Shown: positions 19,442 through 28,887, counted from the first letter of the stretch. The stretch is DNA of 64,000 bases from Gimesia sp. (GCA_002706765.1 PAJV01000068.1:1-64000); one strand, 5' to 3'. Translations and numbers: made by a program. Notes: generated by a model from the sequence alone, not told the origin.

Positions 19442-19771
19442 TTAGAAAGTAGTACCTTCGTCAGCGGTGACAAGAGCAGTTCCAGTAACCAGATCACAAG
19501 TTGAGTTCAGGTCACAGTCATCTACCGAGTCAGCAAAGCGTGAACCGGCGTAGAAGCTTTTGGTCTTTCCACCATTACCCAGAAAACCAGTGTAAGCATA
19601 GCTCTGGTTCAGTGCTCCGATTGCGTTTGAAATGTCATTCAGTTCAGTATTGACAGCAACAGCGACTTCGCTCAGGCCAACAATCATAGCCAGAACAGCG
19701 ATGGTCAGCACGAGTACGAGTTCTGCAGAGATGACGAAGCCAGCTTCGTCGTTCCAAAGTTGATTCAACAT
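19442..19771 (-). CDS. Flp/prepilin-like small protein, copy 4
   Basis: A 109-residue paralog starting MLNQLWNDEAGFVISAEL with the shared helix, NDISNAIGALNQSYAY, and FADSVDDCDLNSTCDLVTGT near the end. AAGGAACTCAAAA precedes the ATG, and a CTCTCAA motif lies 22 nt upstream of it. The DNA is very similar to copy 3, pointing to recent duplication. It is the first of the array in transcription order and has a long structured leader. Pilus or fibre function is inferred from the N terminus. Confidence 0.8.
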   Translation of the reverse strand: MLNQLWNDEAGFVISAELVLVLTIAVLAMIVGLSEVAVAVNTELNDISNAIGALNQSYAYTGFLGNGGKTKSFYAGSRFADSVDDCDLNSTCDLVTGTALVTADEGTTF

Positions 19772-20427
19772 TTTTGAGTTCCTTGTGTTTTACTTGAGAG
19801 TTACGTTTTTGTTTTCGGCCCTGATCGAGAAACCATGAACCGCGAGAGACAACCTGGACGCTAACATGCTTCCAGGTCCCGGCAGTGGTTATCACTGGAC
19901 CGGACAGACCTTGAGAAGGTCTCTCCGAAACTTCGTTAACCACAGGAAAGCAGCAGTTCAGAACAAAAGGTGAGAACCGGTTCACTCACGATCTGCCTGG
20001 GTTCAGAGATGTGGAGTACACATTCCCCTCCCTGCTCATTTCCCTTTTTGCCAGTTATGCTGATCGCATAGACCATGCCGAAGGAACTATCTTCATAAAC
20101 GTTACAGGATGCAGAACACTCAAGTTTTAACTAACACCTTTAATGATTGCAGTTTAACAGCAACATTCTCTGCACTCGACAACGCTGGTTGTTCAGCAGG
20201 TGTGCCGGCTTTTGTAAGGATTCCGTTACATCGCTTTACATTTCATGTTTACGAAATCCAACAAATTCTTACATTGATCAGGATTGATCCGGTCGGCGAA
20301 AGATTCTGTGCCTTCCATTCAGAAGCAGCAGAGACTGGATTCGAGATGTGATACAATTACTGACCGGGTAAGAACATCCGGCTAACCGGAAGAGCAATAT
20401 CACCGTTTGTGAAAGTGTAAAGACAGC
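19772..20427. other. Structured leader of prepilin-like copy 4 and divergent upstream region of purU
   Basis: About 655 bp without a supported ORF. It holds hairpins GGTCC...GGACC with an inner AGTG/CACT (19875-19901) and AGACCTT-gag-AAGGTCT (19906-19922), enclosed by GTGGTT/AACCAC (19885-19943). The right part must hold the purU promoter; I could not place it. Confidence 0.45.
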
Positions 20428-21297
20428 ATGCAGGTTACCATCACAGCCGTCGGACCGGACAATCGCGGACTGGCTGACCCCATCGTTCACTATGTGACCG
20501 GTGTGGGAGCCAATATTCATGAAATTCAGATGTATGACCATGATTCGGAACGTCTGTTTGCGATGCTGTTACGTATCGACTGGCCCACTGAGGTGGAGCC
20601 GATCTCCGTATTGCGCGAGCGGATTATGCAGATCGGGACGCAAAAAGGTTTGACGTTGCGCGTCTGGGCTCGCGATGAGCACGAACGGCCTCCCCGGATC
20701 GCAATCTGTACAACTTATCGTAGTGAGCCTGCTGAAGCCGTGTTAAAAGCGATTGAAGCGGGTGAGATCAACGCGACGCCGGCAGTCATTATCGGGAACC
20801 GGGATCGTTGTCAGTCTCTGGCCGATCGGTATCAGCTGGATTTTCATCATATCGGCGATGAGCGCGGGAATCCCGACAATACCAGGCTGGTCGAACTGTT
20901 CGATACCTATGAAGTCGATTATGTACTGCTGGCCCGGTATATGCGTGTCCTGCCACCACGTATCTGCTGGAGTTTTGCCGGCGGTCGCATTATTAATCTG
21001 CATCATGGCCTGCTCCCTTCGTTTCCCGGATTTCAGCCCTACGAAGATGCATTCAGCCACCATATGCTGACCTTTGGTGCCACGATCCATTTCATTATTC
21101 CCGAACTGGATGCAGGAAATCAGATCATACATCAGAACGCGTTCACGGTTTCGCCGGGAACATCCCTGAAAGAAATCAAACGGATTGGCGAAACGGAGCA
21201 TGAGCCCGAATGCCTGGTGGAAGGGGTACGACGTGTGATCGATCAGGAAGTGGAACTGCATTTCCATCGCGTCGTTGGCAGGGAAGACAAAGCCTGA
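20428..21297 (+). CDS. purU: Formyltetrahydrofolate deformylase
   Basis: Hydrolyses 10-formyl-H4folate to formate and H4folate, linking folate C1 pools with formate. It is 289 residues, typical for PurU. An N-terminal ACT-like domain (VGPDNRGLADPIVHYV) is followed by the formyltransferase fold: RIAICTTYRSEPAEAVL, NRDRCQSLADRY, DYVLLARYMRVLP, INLHHGLLPSFPGFQPYEDA (catalytic Asn and His region) and GATIHFIIPELDAGNQI (catalytic Asp). It is convergent with the UDG gene, 12 bp between stops. Functionally it may complement the H4MPT-linked C1 branch represented by ftr about 10 kb upstream. Confidence 0.93.
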   Translation: MQVTITAVGPDNRGLADPIVHYVTGVGANIHEIQMYDHDSERLFAMLLRIDWPTEVEPISVLRERIMQIGTQKGLTLRVWARDEHERPPRIAICTTYRSEPAEAVLKAIEAGEINATPAVIIGNRDRCQSLADRYQLDFHHIGDERGNPDNTRLVELFDTYEVDYVLLARYMRVLPPRICWSFAGGRIINLHHGLLPSFPGFQPYEDAFSHHMLTFGATIHFIIPELDAGNQIIHQNAFTVSPGTSLKEIKRIGETEHEPECLVEGVRRVIDQEVELHFHRVVGREDKA

Positions 21298-21309
21298 CCC
21301 GATTCTGTT

Positions 21310-21996
21310 TTACCTGGCGTCCAGTTTCGTTTTGATCAGATCAAACACCGAATCAAACATGGGTTCCGTCAATCGACCGGTAAACGTGTTCTGCTGACTG
21401 GGGTGATAGCTGCCGATGAGCCAGTGACCGCCTGAAAACTGGTAGGCGGCGCCATGGGAAAATGCGGGTCGCTTTTCGGTCAGTTCTCCCTGGCGTTTTT
21501 TGAAGTCGAGCACGGCTTTCCAGCCGATCTGCCCGAGTGCCAGGAAAATCTGGACCGGCAGCATCTCTACAGTCTGTTCCAGCCAGGGGTGACAATTTTC
21601 GATTTCGTCGCGGGTTGGTTTATTCGCGGGCGGGGCACAATGGCAGGTGGCAGTAATGGCGCAGTTTATTAATTTCAGTCCGTCTGAACTATGTTCTGCG
21701 GTGGGCTGGCTGGCAAAACCAGCTTTGAACAGTGCACGATACAGCCAGTCTCCACTGCGATCGCCGGTAAACATTCTACCGGTGCGGTTGGCACCATGGG
21801 CGGCGGGAGCCAGTCCGACAATCAGCAATTGAGCCTGCGGGTCACCGAAATTAGGCACGGGTTGTCCCCAGTAGTCCCAGTCTTGAAAGGACTTTCGTTT
21901 TTCTTTCGCAATTTTCCGGCAGTGGGTCAGTAAACGTTCACACCGGGTGCAGTCAATAATGTTCTGATTCAATTTGTTCCACTGTGAAGCAGACAT
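21310..21996 (-). CDS. Family 5 (UDGb-type) uracil-DNA glycosylase
   Basis: Base-excision repair enzyme of 228 residues. An N-terminal Cys cluster (IDCTRCERLLTHCR) and later Cys in CAITATCHCAPP fit the Fe-S cluster of family 4/5 enzymes. The active-site motif GLAPAAHGANRTGRMFTGD is of the family 5 type, which has Ala rather than the Glu or Asp of other families, and the second motif is GSYHPSQQNTF. The ATG at 21996 has GAGGAC upstream. Substrate range (uracil, perhaps hypoxanthine or other deaminated bases) is known for the family, not shown here. Confidence 0.9.
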   Translation of the reverse strand: MSASQWNKLNQNIIDCTRCERLLTHCRKIAKEKRKSFQDWDYWGQPVPNFGDPQAQLLIVGLAPAAHGANRTGRMFTGDRSGDWLYRALFKAGFASQPTAEHSSDGLKLINCAITATCHCAPPANKPTRDEIENCHPWLEQTVEMLPVQIFLALGQIGWKAVLDFKKRQGELTEKRPAFSHGAAYQFSGGHWLIGSYHPSQQNTFTGRLTEPMFDSVFDLIKTKLDAR

Positions 21997-22285
21997 GCAG
22001 TCCTCAAGGCAAGGTAGTTGATGATCTCTGTCGGTAATGAATATCGTAACGATTAATCCGACAAAAACGATTTAAAGTGAATTCTCTACGCTACCAATAC
22101 CAGCAAACAGGTCATATCGTCAAACCGGAGTCTATATTTAAAACGAACATTTTAAATTCGGGACTTGATAATTCGTCGCAGGCCACTTTACGATAGTGGG
22201 TACGTGATTCCAGCACCGACCAGGCCTCGGTAGATATTCCCCCAACAGATTTACAGCTTTTGACCTCGTTTCAGGAACAGCCACT

Positions 22286-22789
22286 GTGTCGAAACTACAA
22301 CTTCCACTGATCTCCCTGATTGCTGCTATCCCTGGTGGCTTTTTAGCTTATCTGCTGGTGATGGCATTTTTGAACCATGCGGAATCGATGTCAACCATGC
22401 TGCTCGCGGTTGCTGGCACGACACTGCTGATGAGCGCTGTTCTGGTATTGATGCCCATCGGAGCTTTAATCTTTGGTCCCAAAGGGGGAGCGAAGAAAAA
22501 AGCGAAAGGCAAAGATTCGGAGGCAGCGGATTCATTTGACGAAGACGAAGCAGGCGACGAGGAACTGGTTTCCGATTCTGCCGCCGAACTGTCAGGCGAA
22601 TTTGAAGACGATGAACTCGGCGATGATTTTGACGAAACGGATGACGATTCATTCGAATCAGCCGGTGATCTCGAAATCGGTGATGATTTTGATGATGCCG
22701 AAGTCAGTGGCCAATTGTCGGACAGTGAATTCGATTTCGCTGACGATGATTATGAATTCGATGAGGATGATGAAGAAGAGAACAAATAA
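22286..22789 (+). CDS. Small membrane protein with a highly acidic tail
   Basis: 167 residues; family not recognised. Two hydrophobic segments lie at about 8-28 (LISLIAAIPGGFLAYLLVMA) and 38-62 (MLLAVAGTTLLMSAVLVLMP). A short basic stretch follows (PKGGAKKKAKGK), then about 95 residues dominated by Asp and Glu (for example DDFDETDDDSF, DDYEFDEDDEEENK). The GTG at 22286 is the start, with AGGAACAG upstream. Two-helix membrane anchors with acidic cytosolic tails recur in planctomycete genomes, but I cannot assign a function. Confidence 0.75.
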   Translation: MSKLQLPLISLIAAIPGGFLAYLLVMAFLNHAESMSTMLLAVAGTTLLMSAVLVLMPIGALIFGPKGGAKKKAKGKDSEAADSFDEDEAGDEELVSDSAAELSGEFEDDELGDDFDETDDDSFESAGDLEIGDDFDDAEVSGQLSDSEFDFADDDYEFDEDDEEENK

Positions 22790-22822
22790 ACTTCGTCCCC
22801 TGCTTCACCCCTCGTCAGCCGT

Positions 22823-24544
22823 TTATTTCAGATTCTGCTGAAAGAACTGGTCCATATCTTCGACCATGTCATTGAACCAGGGCAACTGGTTCCAGCAGCC
22901 ATGTTTGCCTTTGGGATAAACTTTAATGCCGGTGGTGACGCCCAGCAACTTCAGTTTTTCACGGGAAGGCACATTGCGGTCGGGATTATCGAGTTCACCC
23001 GTCATAAACAGCAGTGGTGGCGTTTTCTTATCGAAGTGCAGATAGGGATCGCTGAGCTTGTATAGCTCAGGAGCTTCATCAACCGATTTTCCCAACCATT
23101 GATTAGAGTAAGATTTGTTTCCGCTGTTGCGGGAGCGTTCTGCCACAGAGCCGGATGCCATTTCCATGGGGCCGGCCATCACAATGGCCGCCTGCAGCTT
23201 AGATGATTGAGCCGGATGGCCGGCGTCTCCCTGCAGCTGTTTTTCATCAGGTGCGGCTGCCATCAAACCGACCAGGTGACCACCGGCAGAGCCGCCGACA
23301 GCTCCGATCTGCTTCGGGTTAACATGGTACTTTTTCGCTTCCGCTCTCAGGAACCGGACGGCTGCATTGCAATCCTGGATAGCCGCAGGAAATTTTGCTT
23401 CATGGCCCAGACGGTATCCGACGGCCATGGTGACATATCCGCGTTCACTCAGCGCGACAGCCAGGGCGCGGAATTTTGTTTTGTCACCGTTCATCCAGCC
23501 GCCACCATGCACGACCACGACCGCAGGAAAAGGGCCTTTGCCCGACTGGGGGACGAAGATATCCGCCAGCAGTTTACGGGTTCCCGACTGTCCGTAGACC
23601 ACATTCAAATGCGGCGTGACCGATTCGGGAACGGTGGTCGCGGGACGCTGTATCTTTCCGCCTGTCGCAGAGACAGCCGGTTCCGGCATACAGCCATAGG
23701 CATTCATTCGCTGACGATACAGGCCACCGAAACCGGTGATGTAAAGCGAACGCATGTCCGAATCCCCGAAAGCACAGTTGATGGGGCGTGTCGGCGTCGG
23801 AATTTTTGCCAGCAGTTTACCTGCGGGATTCCAGATCCAGATGTCAGCAGGACCCGCGCAATAGACGTTTCCCGCGCGGTCGATGGTCATTCCGTCTGCT
23901 CCCTTGTCCGGGCCGGAATCCATTTTTGCAAACAGCCGCCCGTTGTTGGTGACGCCAGGGCTGGTGACATCATAGGCCCAGATTTCTTTGGGAACGTAGG
24001 CAGCGACATACAGGGTTTTCCCATCCGGTGACAGAATCAGTCCATTCGGGGTTTTGATATCTTTGACGGCGACAGACTGCTTGCCTGCGGGCGAAATCCA
24101 GATGACTTCACCTGCACCTGTAAGTGTGTAATAGATGCCTCCCTGTTGATCGACGACCAGATCGTTGGGTTTGCGAGGAGGTTTGGCATCGGCGGGCTGA
24201 CCGGCGATGGGAGTTTTCGTTTTGCCATTCAGCACACAGATCTGGCTGTTTCCATTGTCGGACAGGAAGAGCTTGCCATGGTTGAAATAACTGGCACTGA
24301 TCCTGCCGGCGTCATCCAGAAAGACCGAAACTTTTCCCGTGCGGGGAGAAAAGCGATAGAGTTTCTCCCCCTTTACATCCGGGAAATACAGATTGCTTCC
24401 CCCATCCCAGGCAGGGCCGTCTGCCAGATCAAAGTCTGTGGCGATCGTTTCCAGCGGGGAAGTCGTATCGACGATGGAATCATCTGCCAGGGCGTGATTC
24501 CAAAGTAGTGAGAATGTGAATAGAAATAGCACGAGCGGTTTCAT
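22823..24544 (-). CDS. Secreted SMP-30/gluconolactonase-like and alpha/beta-hydrolase fusion protein
   Basis: 573 residues with a signal peptide (MKPLVLFLFTFSLLWNHALA). Residues ~30-285 form an SMP-30/gluconolactonase-like beta-propeller (DGPAWDGGSNLYFPDV, KPNDLVVDQQGGIYYT, TPNGLILSPDGKTLYVA, GADGMTIDRAGNVYC). Residues ~320-573 form an esterase/lipase of the BD-FAE/acetyl-esterase type: HGGGWMNGD oxyanion loop (~346), nucleophile elbow GGSAGGH (~418), and a C-terminal His in KGKHGCW (~548). ATG 24544 is chosen for the signal peptide and AGGAAA upstream. The two modules suggest paired lactonase and esterase activity on a sugar ester in the periplasm; this is inference. Confidence 0.87.
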   Translation of the reverse strand: MKPLVLFLFTFSLLWNHALADDSIVDTTSPLETIATDFDLADGPAWDGGSNLYFPDVKGEKLYRFSPRTGKVSVFLDDAGRISASYFNHGKLFLSDNGNSQICVLNGKTKTPIAGQPADAKPPRKPNDLVVDQQGGIYYTLTGAGEVIWISPAGKQSVAVKDIKTPNGLILSPDGKTLYVAAYVPKEIWAYDVTSPGVTNNGRLFAKMDSGPDKGADGMTIDRAGNVYCAGPADIWIWNPAGKLLAKIPTPTRPINCAFGDSDMRSLYITGFGGLYRQRMNAYGCMPEPAVSATGGKIQRPATTVPESVTPHLNVVYGQSGTRKLLADIFVPQSGKGPFPAVVVVHGGGWMNGDKTKFRALAVALSERGYVTMAVGYRLGHEAKFPAAIQDCNAAVRFLRAEAKKYHVNPKQIGAVGGSAGGHLVGLMAAAPDEKQLQGDAGHPAQSSKLQAAIVMAGPMEMASGSVAERSRNSGNKSYSNQWLGKSVDEAPELYKLSDPYLHFDKKTPPLLFMTGELDNPDRNVPSREKLKLLGVTTGIKVYPKGKHGCWNQLPWFNDMVEDMDQFFQQNLK

Positions 24545-25054
24545 AGATGTTTCCTGATGTTTGAGAAAAAAAGTTCCCAACGAACATAATCAGCTGTTTT
24601 TTCCGGACCAGTCCAATCGGTCGCACGTTCCGGGTCTGCTTGATTCACTTTGCGGCGGCTTTTCAGAGCGATTTACATTTAATCAGAGCGATTCTCAAAC
24701 TGATATACTCGACCCCAATGGCCCTGCAGACTCTACAGTAAACAGGATCCAGTCTAAGTGGCAAAAACCGCTGATGGCACATACAATTGAAGCAATCAGA
24801 AGTGGCAATCCAGGATGCCCGGAATTTGAGTGAACCTCGGCAGTAATTTATGTATCAAAAAAATAGAGATCGATCCAGCGTCTCTGCCTGGGCGTCTCTG
24901 TCTGGTCGTCGCATGTGAATCTGGTATCTATTCTCAGTAAACTGAATCAGCAGATCAATCGTTAAGGGGACGAATGAGCCTGTTCTGTCTAAGAAACATC
25001 CTGAGCCTGTTTGGGTTTCCCAACCTGTCTATTTGCATGAATTGAAAGATCACG
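24545..25054. other. Intergenic region upstream of the NUDIX gene
   Basis: About 510 bp between divergent genes, without a supported ORF. A 14-bp direct tandem repeat (GCGTCTCTGCCTGG at 24878-24891, then GCGTCTCTGTCTGG at 24892-24905) is the only notable structure. Confidence 0.4.
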
Positions 25055-25606
25055 ATGAACGAGGAAGGTGAGGAATCCGATCAGACGATCATTGAACGCC
25101 GCTTTATCAGGCTGGTCCAGCGGGGGCGCTGGGAGTTTGTGCAGCGCGTGAATACGACGGGTGTCGTCTGCCTGTTTCCATTGACGGTGGATCGGTGGGT
25201 AATTTTTGTTGAGCAGTACCGTCCCCCCGTGGATGCGTGTGTGATCGAATTTCCGGCAGGTCTCGCGGGGGATATTGCAGGCCAGGAAGCGGAACTGCTG
25301 GAGACCGCTGCTGCCCGGGAACTGCTGGAAGAAACCGGCTACCAGGCGGGACGGCTGGTGCCGCTCGGTTCGACTGTATCCTCTGCGGGATTGACCGATG
25401 AAGCGGTCGAGTTTTTCCTGGCCCTGGACCTGCAGCAAGTCGGTGCCGGGGGAGGAGAGGAAACCGAAAATATTACGGTGCACGCGGTTCCCTTCGAGGA
25501 AATTGACGTGTGGCTACAGGCCGCACGAGACCGGGGATGTCTGCTGGATGCCCGGATTTATGCGGGCCTGTACTTTATCACGCAGCATCTTCAGAAAAAC
25601 GGGTAA
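25055..25606 (+). CDS. NUDIX hydrolase, ADP-ribose pyrophosphatase-like
   Basis: 183 residues. The NUDIX helix is AAARELLEETGY at about residues 85-96, preceded by EFPAGLAGDIAGQEAELLE; the Gly-to-Glu spacing is about two residues longer than the strict box. WVIFVEQYRPPVDACVIEFP and LVPLGSTVSSAGLTDEAVEF are typical of ADP-ribose or nucleoside-diphosphate-sugar pyrophosphatases. ATG 25055 fits the domain. It is followed after 94 bp by the aminotransferase on the same strand, but no functional link is evident. The exact substrate cannot be read from sequence. Confidence 0.85.
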   Translation: MNEEGEESDQTIIERRFIRLVQRGRWEFVQRVNTTGVVCLFPLTVDRWVIFVEQYRPPVDACVIEFPAGLAGDIAGQEAELLETAAARELLEETGYQAGRLVPLGSTVSSAGLTDEAVEFFLALDLQQVGAGGGEETENITVHAVPFEEIDVWLQAARDRGCLLDARIYAGLYFITQHLQKNG

Positions 25607-25700
25607 ACGGTTCCTGCAATCATGGATTGAAGCGGATATGATAAGCCGCCGGTTGCTAAGTTGATCAACTCAACACTTAAATAAAAGAGAATGAAAACAA

Positions 25701-26816
25701 ATGAGTGAAGAATGGATTGCCGACCGGATGCATCTGATTGATGCGTCTGGCATTCGAAAAGTATTTGACCTGGCAGCAAAGATGGAAAATCCGATTAACC
25801 TGAGTATCGGACAACCCCACTTCGATACACCAGATTCCATTAAAGATGCGCTCTGCCAGGCTGTGCGGGATGGCAAAAATGCTTACAGCCAGACGCAGGG
25901 AATTGCCCCCCTGATTGGAAAAATCCAGGCGCAGGTTGATGAGACCTATGGGCATGCGGACCGCCAGGTGTTTATCTCCAGTGGAACGAGTGGTGCGCTG
26001 ATGCTGGTTTTAAATGCGCTGATCAATCCGGGAGATGAGGTCATCATCTTCGATCCGTATTTTGTGATGTATACACACCTCACGCGCGTGGTGGGAGGGA
26101 CGCCGGTTTTTGTGGAAACCTATCCGGATTTCTCGATCGATATCGAAAAAGTCCGCGCCGCGATCACCGATCGTACGAAACTGATTTTGTTTAACAGCCC
26201 GAGTAACCCGACCGGGCATGTGGCCTCGGAAGAAGAGACCCGGGCGCTGGCGGAACTGGCGGCAGAGAAGAATATTGCGCTGGTCAGCGATGAGATCTAT
26301 CGTTCCTTCTGTTATGACGACCCCTTTGTGAGTCCGGCTGCATACAACGAACAGGTCATCGTGATTGATGGCTTCAGTAAATCGCACTCCATGACCGGTC
26401 ATCGGCTGGGCTTCGTGCATGGCCCCCGGAGCGTGATTCAGCAGATGATCAAACTGCAGCAATACACGTTCGTCTGCGCGCCCCATCCTGTGCAGTGGGC
26501 AGGGCTGGCTGCACTGGAATGCGATATCTCGGAGCGTGTCGACGAATATCGGGAAAAACGCGACCTGATGCGGAAGCTCCTCTCTGAGAAGTATACGATT
26601 TCCGGCGCCCAGGGAGCATTTTACATGTTTATCCGGACTCCCTGGGGGACGGCAACCGAATTCTGTACCGCGGCCATCCAGAATAATCTGCTGATTATAC
26701 CGGGTAATGTGTTCAGTGGTCGGGATACGCATTTTCGGATTTCGTATGCCCAGGAGAACCCGATTCTGGAGCAGGGAGCCGAAATTCTGAACCGTCTGGC
26801 AGACCATCCAATGTGA
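25701..26816 (+). CDS. Class I/II pyridoxal-phosphate aminotransferase
   Basis: 371 residues, fold type I aspartate-aminotransferase superfamily. Recognisable blocks are NLSIGQPHFDTPDSI, YSQTQGIAPL, SGTSGALMLVLNALINPGD, FNSPSNPTGHVASEEE (Asn and Pro contacting PLP), LVSDEIYRSFCYDD (Asp/Tyr), the Schiff-base lysine in DGFSKSHSMTGHRLGF (~227), and a C-terminal substrate Arg in THFRISYA. It could act on aspartate, alanine or an aromatic amino acid; the sequence does not decide. Confidence 0.88.
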   Translation: MSEEWIADRMHLIDASGIRKVFDLAAKMENPINLSIGQPHFDTPDSIKDALCQAVRDGKNAYSQTQGIAPLIGKIQAQVDETYGHADRQVFISSGTSGALMLVLNALINPGDEVIIFDPYFVMYTHLTRVVGGTPVFVETYPDFSIDIEKVRAAITDRTKLILFNSPSNPTGHVASEEETRALAELAAEKNIALVSDEIYRSFCYDDPFVSPAAYNEQVIVIDGFSKSHSMTGHRLGFVHGPRSVIQQMIKLQQYTFVCAPHPVQWAGLAALECDISERVDEYREKRDLMRKLLSEKYTISGAQGAFYMFIRTPWGTATEFCTAAIQNNLLIIPGNVFSGRDTHFRISYAQENPILEQGAEILNRLADHPM

Positions 26817-26976
26817 ATTATCCGTTAACCACGTGTTTAACTTCCGTCGGGAGCCGGTTTTTTGAGACAATTGAAAACTTTCTCTATACCTGAAAGGGTA
26901 TCACCTCTATTATGGAAAGAGTGTGCCGCTTTCTTTCAGTGATCAATCGACTTACGATACTGCCAGATAACAACTT

Positions 26977-28668
26977 ATGCCATCTGAAAAGCCGCAGAAT
27001 AAGACCAGTAAGGTTTCGGCTGAAACCACTGACGACAGCGCTGTCTCTCCCTCGCGTGAGCCGGAAGGGCTGCGTCTACCCCCTGCAACCGGGTTTGAGG
27101 AGTCTGATTCCACACAGGAGACTATCTATCGGTCCAGCGAGACCACACAAAAGCTGCATTATCCTCTCGAATCGGTGAGGCTGATTGGCAAACAGCTGGG
27201 TGATTTCAAGATCCTGCGCAAACTGGGGCAGGGAGGGATGGCGACCGTATACCTGGCCGAGCAGGTTTCGCTCAAACGTGAAGCTGCCATCAAGATCATG
27301 CACAGTGAACTGATGAGTGATGAAACTCACGTCAGACGATTCGAACGGGAAGCAAAGGCTGCTGCCGGTTTGACCCACCCTAATATAGTCCAGGTTTATA
27401 TGACGGGCGATTTTGACGGCACGCATTATATCGCGCAGGAATATGTACGTGGCGTCAATCTGAAAGAGCATCTGGCACGGAATACTCCCCCCGATTGTGC
27501 CTTGATCCTTCGCATTATGAGACAGGTGACGGCTGCTTTAAACGCGGCTGCAGAAAAGGGAATCGTGCATCGGGATATCAAACCTGAAAATATCATGATC
27601 ACTTCTAAAAAGCTGATCAAGGTGGCTGATTTCGGTCTGGCACAGATCGGTCAGACAGAAGAACGGGTGAACCTGACGCAGGTGGGAACCACCATGGGCA
27701 CTCCCCTGTACATGAGCCCGGAACAGGTCAATGGCAGAAACCTCGACCAGCGGAGCGACATCTATTCCCTGGGAGTCACCTGTTATCATCTGATCTCGGG
27801 CAAACCCCCCTTTCATGGCGAAACGGCTCTCTCCATTGCTGTGAAACATCTGAATGAAGCCGCTTTTCCACTGAAAAAACGCCGTCCCGATCTGCCTGAG
27901 GAACTCTGTAGCCTGGTGCATCGGATGATGGAAAAAGATCCGGACAAGCGGCCTGCAAATGCGACTGAACTGATGCAGGAAATTAAAAAAATATCGGAAG
28001 AGAGTCCCGGCATTCACAAACGCAGCTGGCGCGAAATGCTGCCGTTCCAGGAAAATCGCAGCTTTCAGAAACAACTGCTGGCATTTGTACTGGCATCCCT
28101 CAGTCTGGGTGGCGTGGCAGCAGCAGTGGGTTGGGTGAATCGGCCCGGCAATCCACTGGAGGCGCCCTACCAGGCATCCAGCGACGCGGACTCGGAACCG
28201 ACCATCATTCCCAAAGAGGAAAATGCATCCAAACAGTTTTTCCTGGCAACGCGACTGAGTGTCAGTGAAGATGCCTGGCAGGCCGTCATTACGAATTATC
28301 CGGACGATGAAATCTATACGCCTCGGGCGAAAATTCGCCTGGGAGTGTTATTGATCAGGCCGGGACGGTATGGGGAAGCCAGGACGATTTTTCAGGAACT
28401 GGTTAATTCAGGGCAGTCAGACCCGGTGACCAATGGTTATGCCGGCCTGATGGCTTTGGAGAGTCTCAATGGACAGGCACGAAAATCACAGGATATCTGG
28501 GAACTTTATGTCAAAGATCAGATCAATGGACTGGATGCGGAATTACGGGATATCGTGATACTGGCATTAGAGAGAAATCAGAAATCACCTCAGATTACAA
28601 CTAAAGAAGATCTACAAAAACTATTTGAATCTTTTCAAACTGAAGAAGAGCAGAATTTCACTCCCTGA
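26977..28668 (+). CDS. Membrane-anchored Ser/Thr protein kinase
   Basis: 563 residues, PknB-like. After a polar N terminus, the kinase domain spans about 70-345: glycine loop LGQGGMATVYLA, catalytic Lys in AAIKIM (~104), HRDIKPENIM (~197), DFGLAQIG (~218), GTPLYMSPEQ and SDIYSLGVTCYHL. All catalytic residues are present. A single transmembrane segment is near 368-388 (LLAFVLASLSLGGVAAAVGW), followed by an extracytoplasmic ~175-residue region with helical, TPR-like features. The FHA-GAF-phosphatase gene follows on the same strand after 219 bp, giving a kinase and phosphatase pair. Confidence 0.92.
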   Translation: MPSEKPQNKTSKVSAETTDDSAVSPSREPEGLRLPPATGFEESDSTQETIYRSSETTQKLHYPLESVRLIGKQLGDFKILRKLGQGGMATVYLAEQVSLKREAAIKIMHSELMSDETHVRRFEREAKAAAGLTHPNIVQVYMTGDFDGTHYIAQEYVRGVNLKEHLARNTPPDCALILRIMRQVTAALNAAAEKGIVHRDIKPENIMITSKKLIKVADFGLAQIGQTEERVNLTQVGTTMGTPLYMSPEQVNGRNLDQRSDIYSLGVTCYHLISGKPPFHGETALSIAVKHLNEAAFPLKKRRPDLPEELCSLVHRMMEKDPDKRPANATELMQEIKKISEESPGIHKRSWREMLPFQENRSFQKQLLAFVLASLSLGGVAAAVGWVNRPGNPLEAPYQASSDADSEPTIIPKEENASKQFFLATRLSVSEDAWQAVITNYPDDEIYTPRAKIRLGVLLIRPGRYGEARTIFQELVNSGQSDPVTNGYAGLMALESLNGQARKSQDIWELYVKDQINGLDAELRDIVILALERNQKSPQITTKEDLQKLFESFQTEEEQNFTP

Positions 28669-28729
28669 TATCGGGGGCCGGCTTTCTCAAGGGTTCTGGG
28701 AATCTTCGGGAGACAGCGGGACGCAAGCG

Positions 28730-28758
28730 CTGTCATTTTTCAGAAAATGTTCTATAAT
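28730..28758 (+). promoter_or_regulatory. Candidate promoter for the FHA-GAF-PP2C gene
   Basis: A perfect -10 hexamer TATAAT (28753-28758) lies in the kinase-phosphatase gap, with a weak -35 (TGTCAT) about 16-17 bp upstream. It suggests that the phosphatase can be transcribed separately from the kinase. Confidence 0.35.
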
Positions 28759-28887
28759 AAGCTTTTGTACTGAAGGGACTGAGGATGCCTCTGGATCTGC
28801 GAGATTTTGAAGGCAGGTTCAGGCCGGAGCCTCGGTACCGAGCTGTTCAACTTTATCAGTCAAACTCCAGTCTAGTCGGGCACAACG

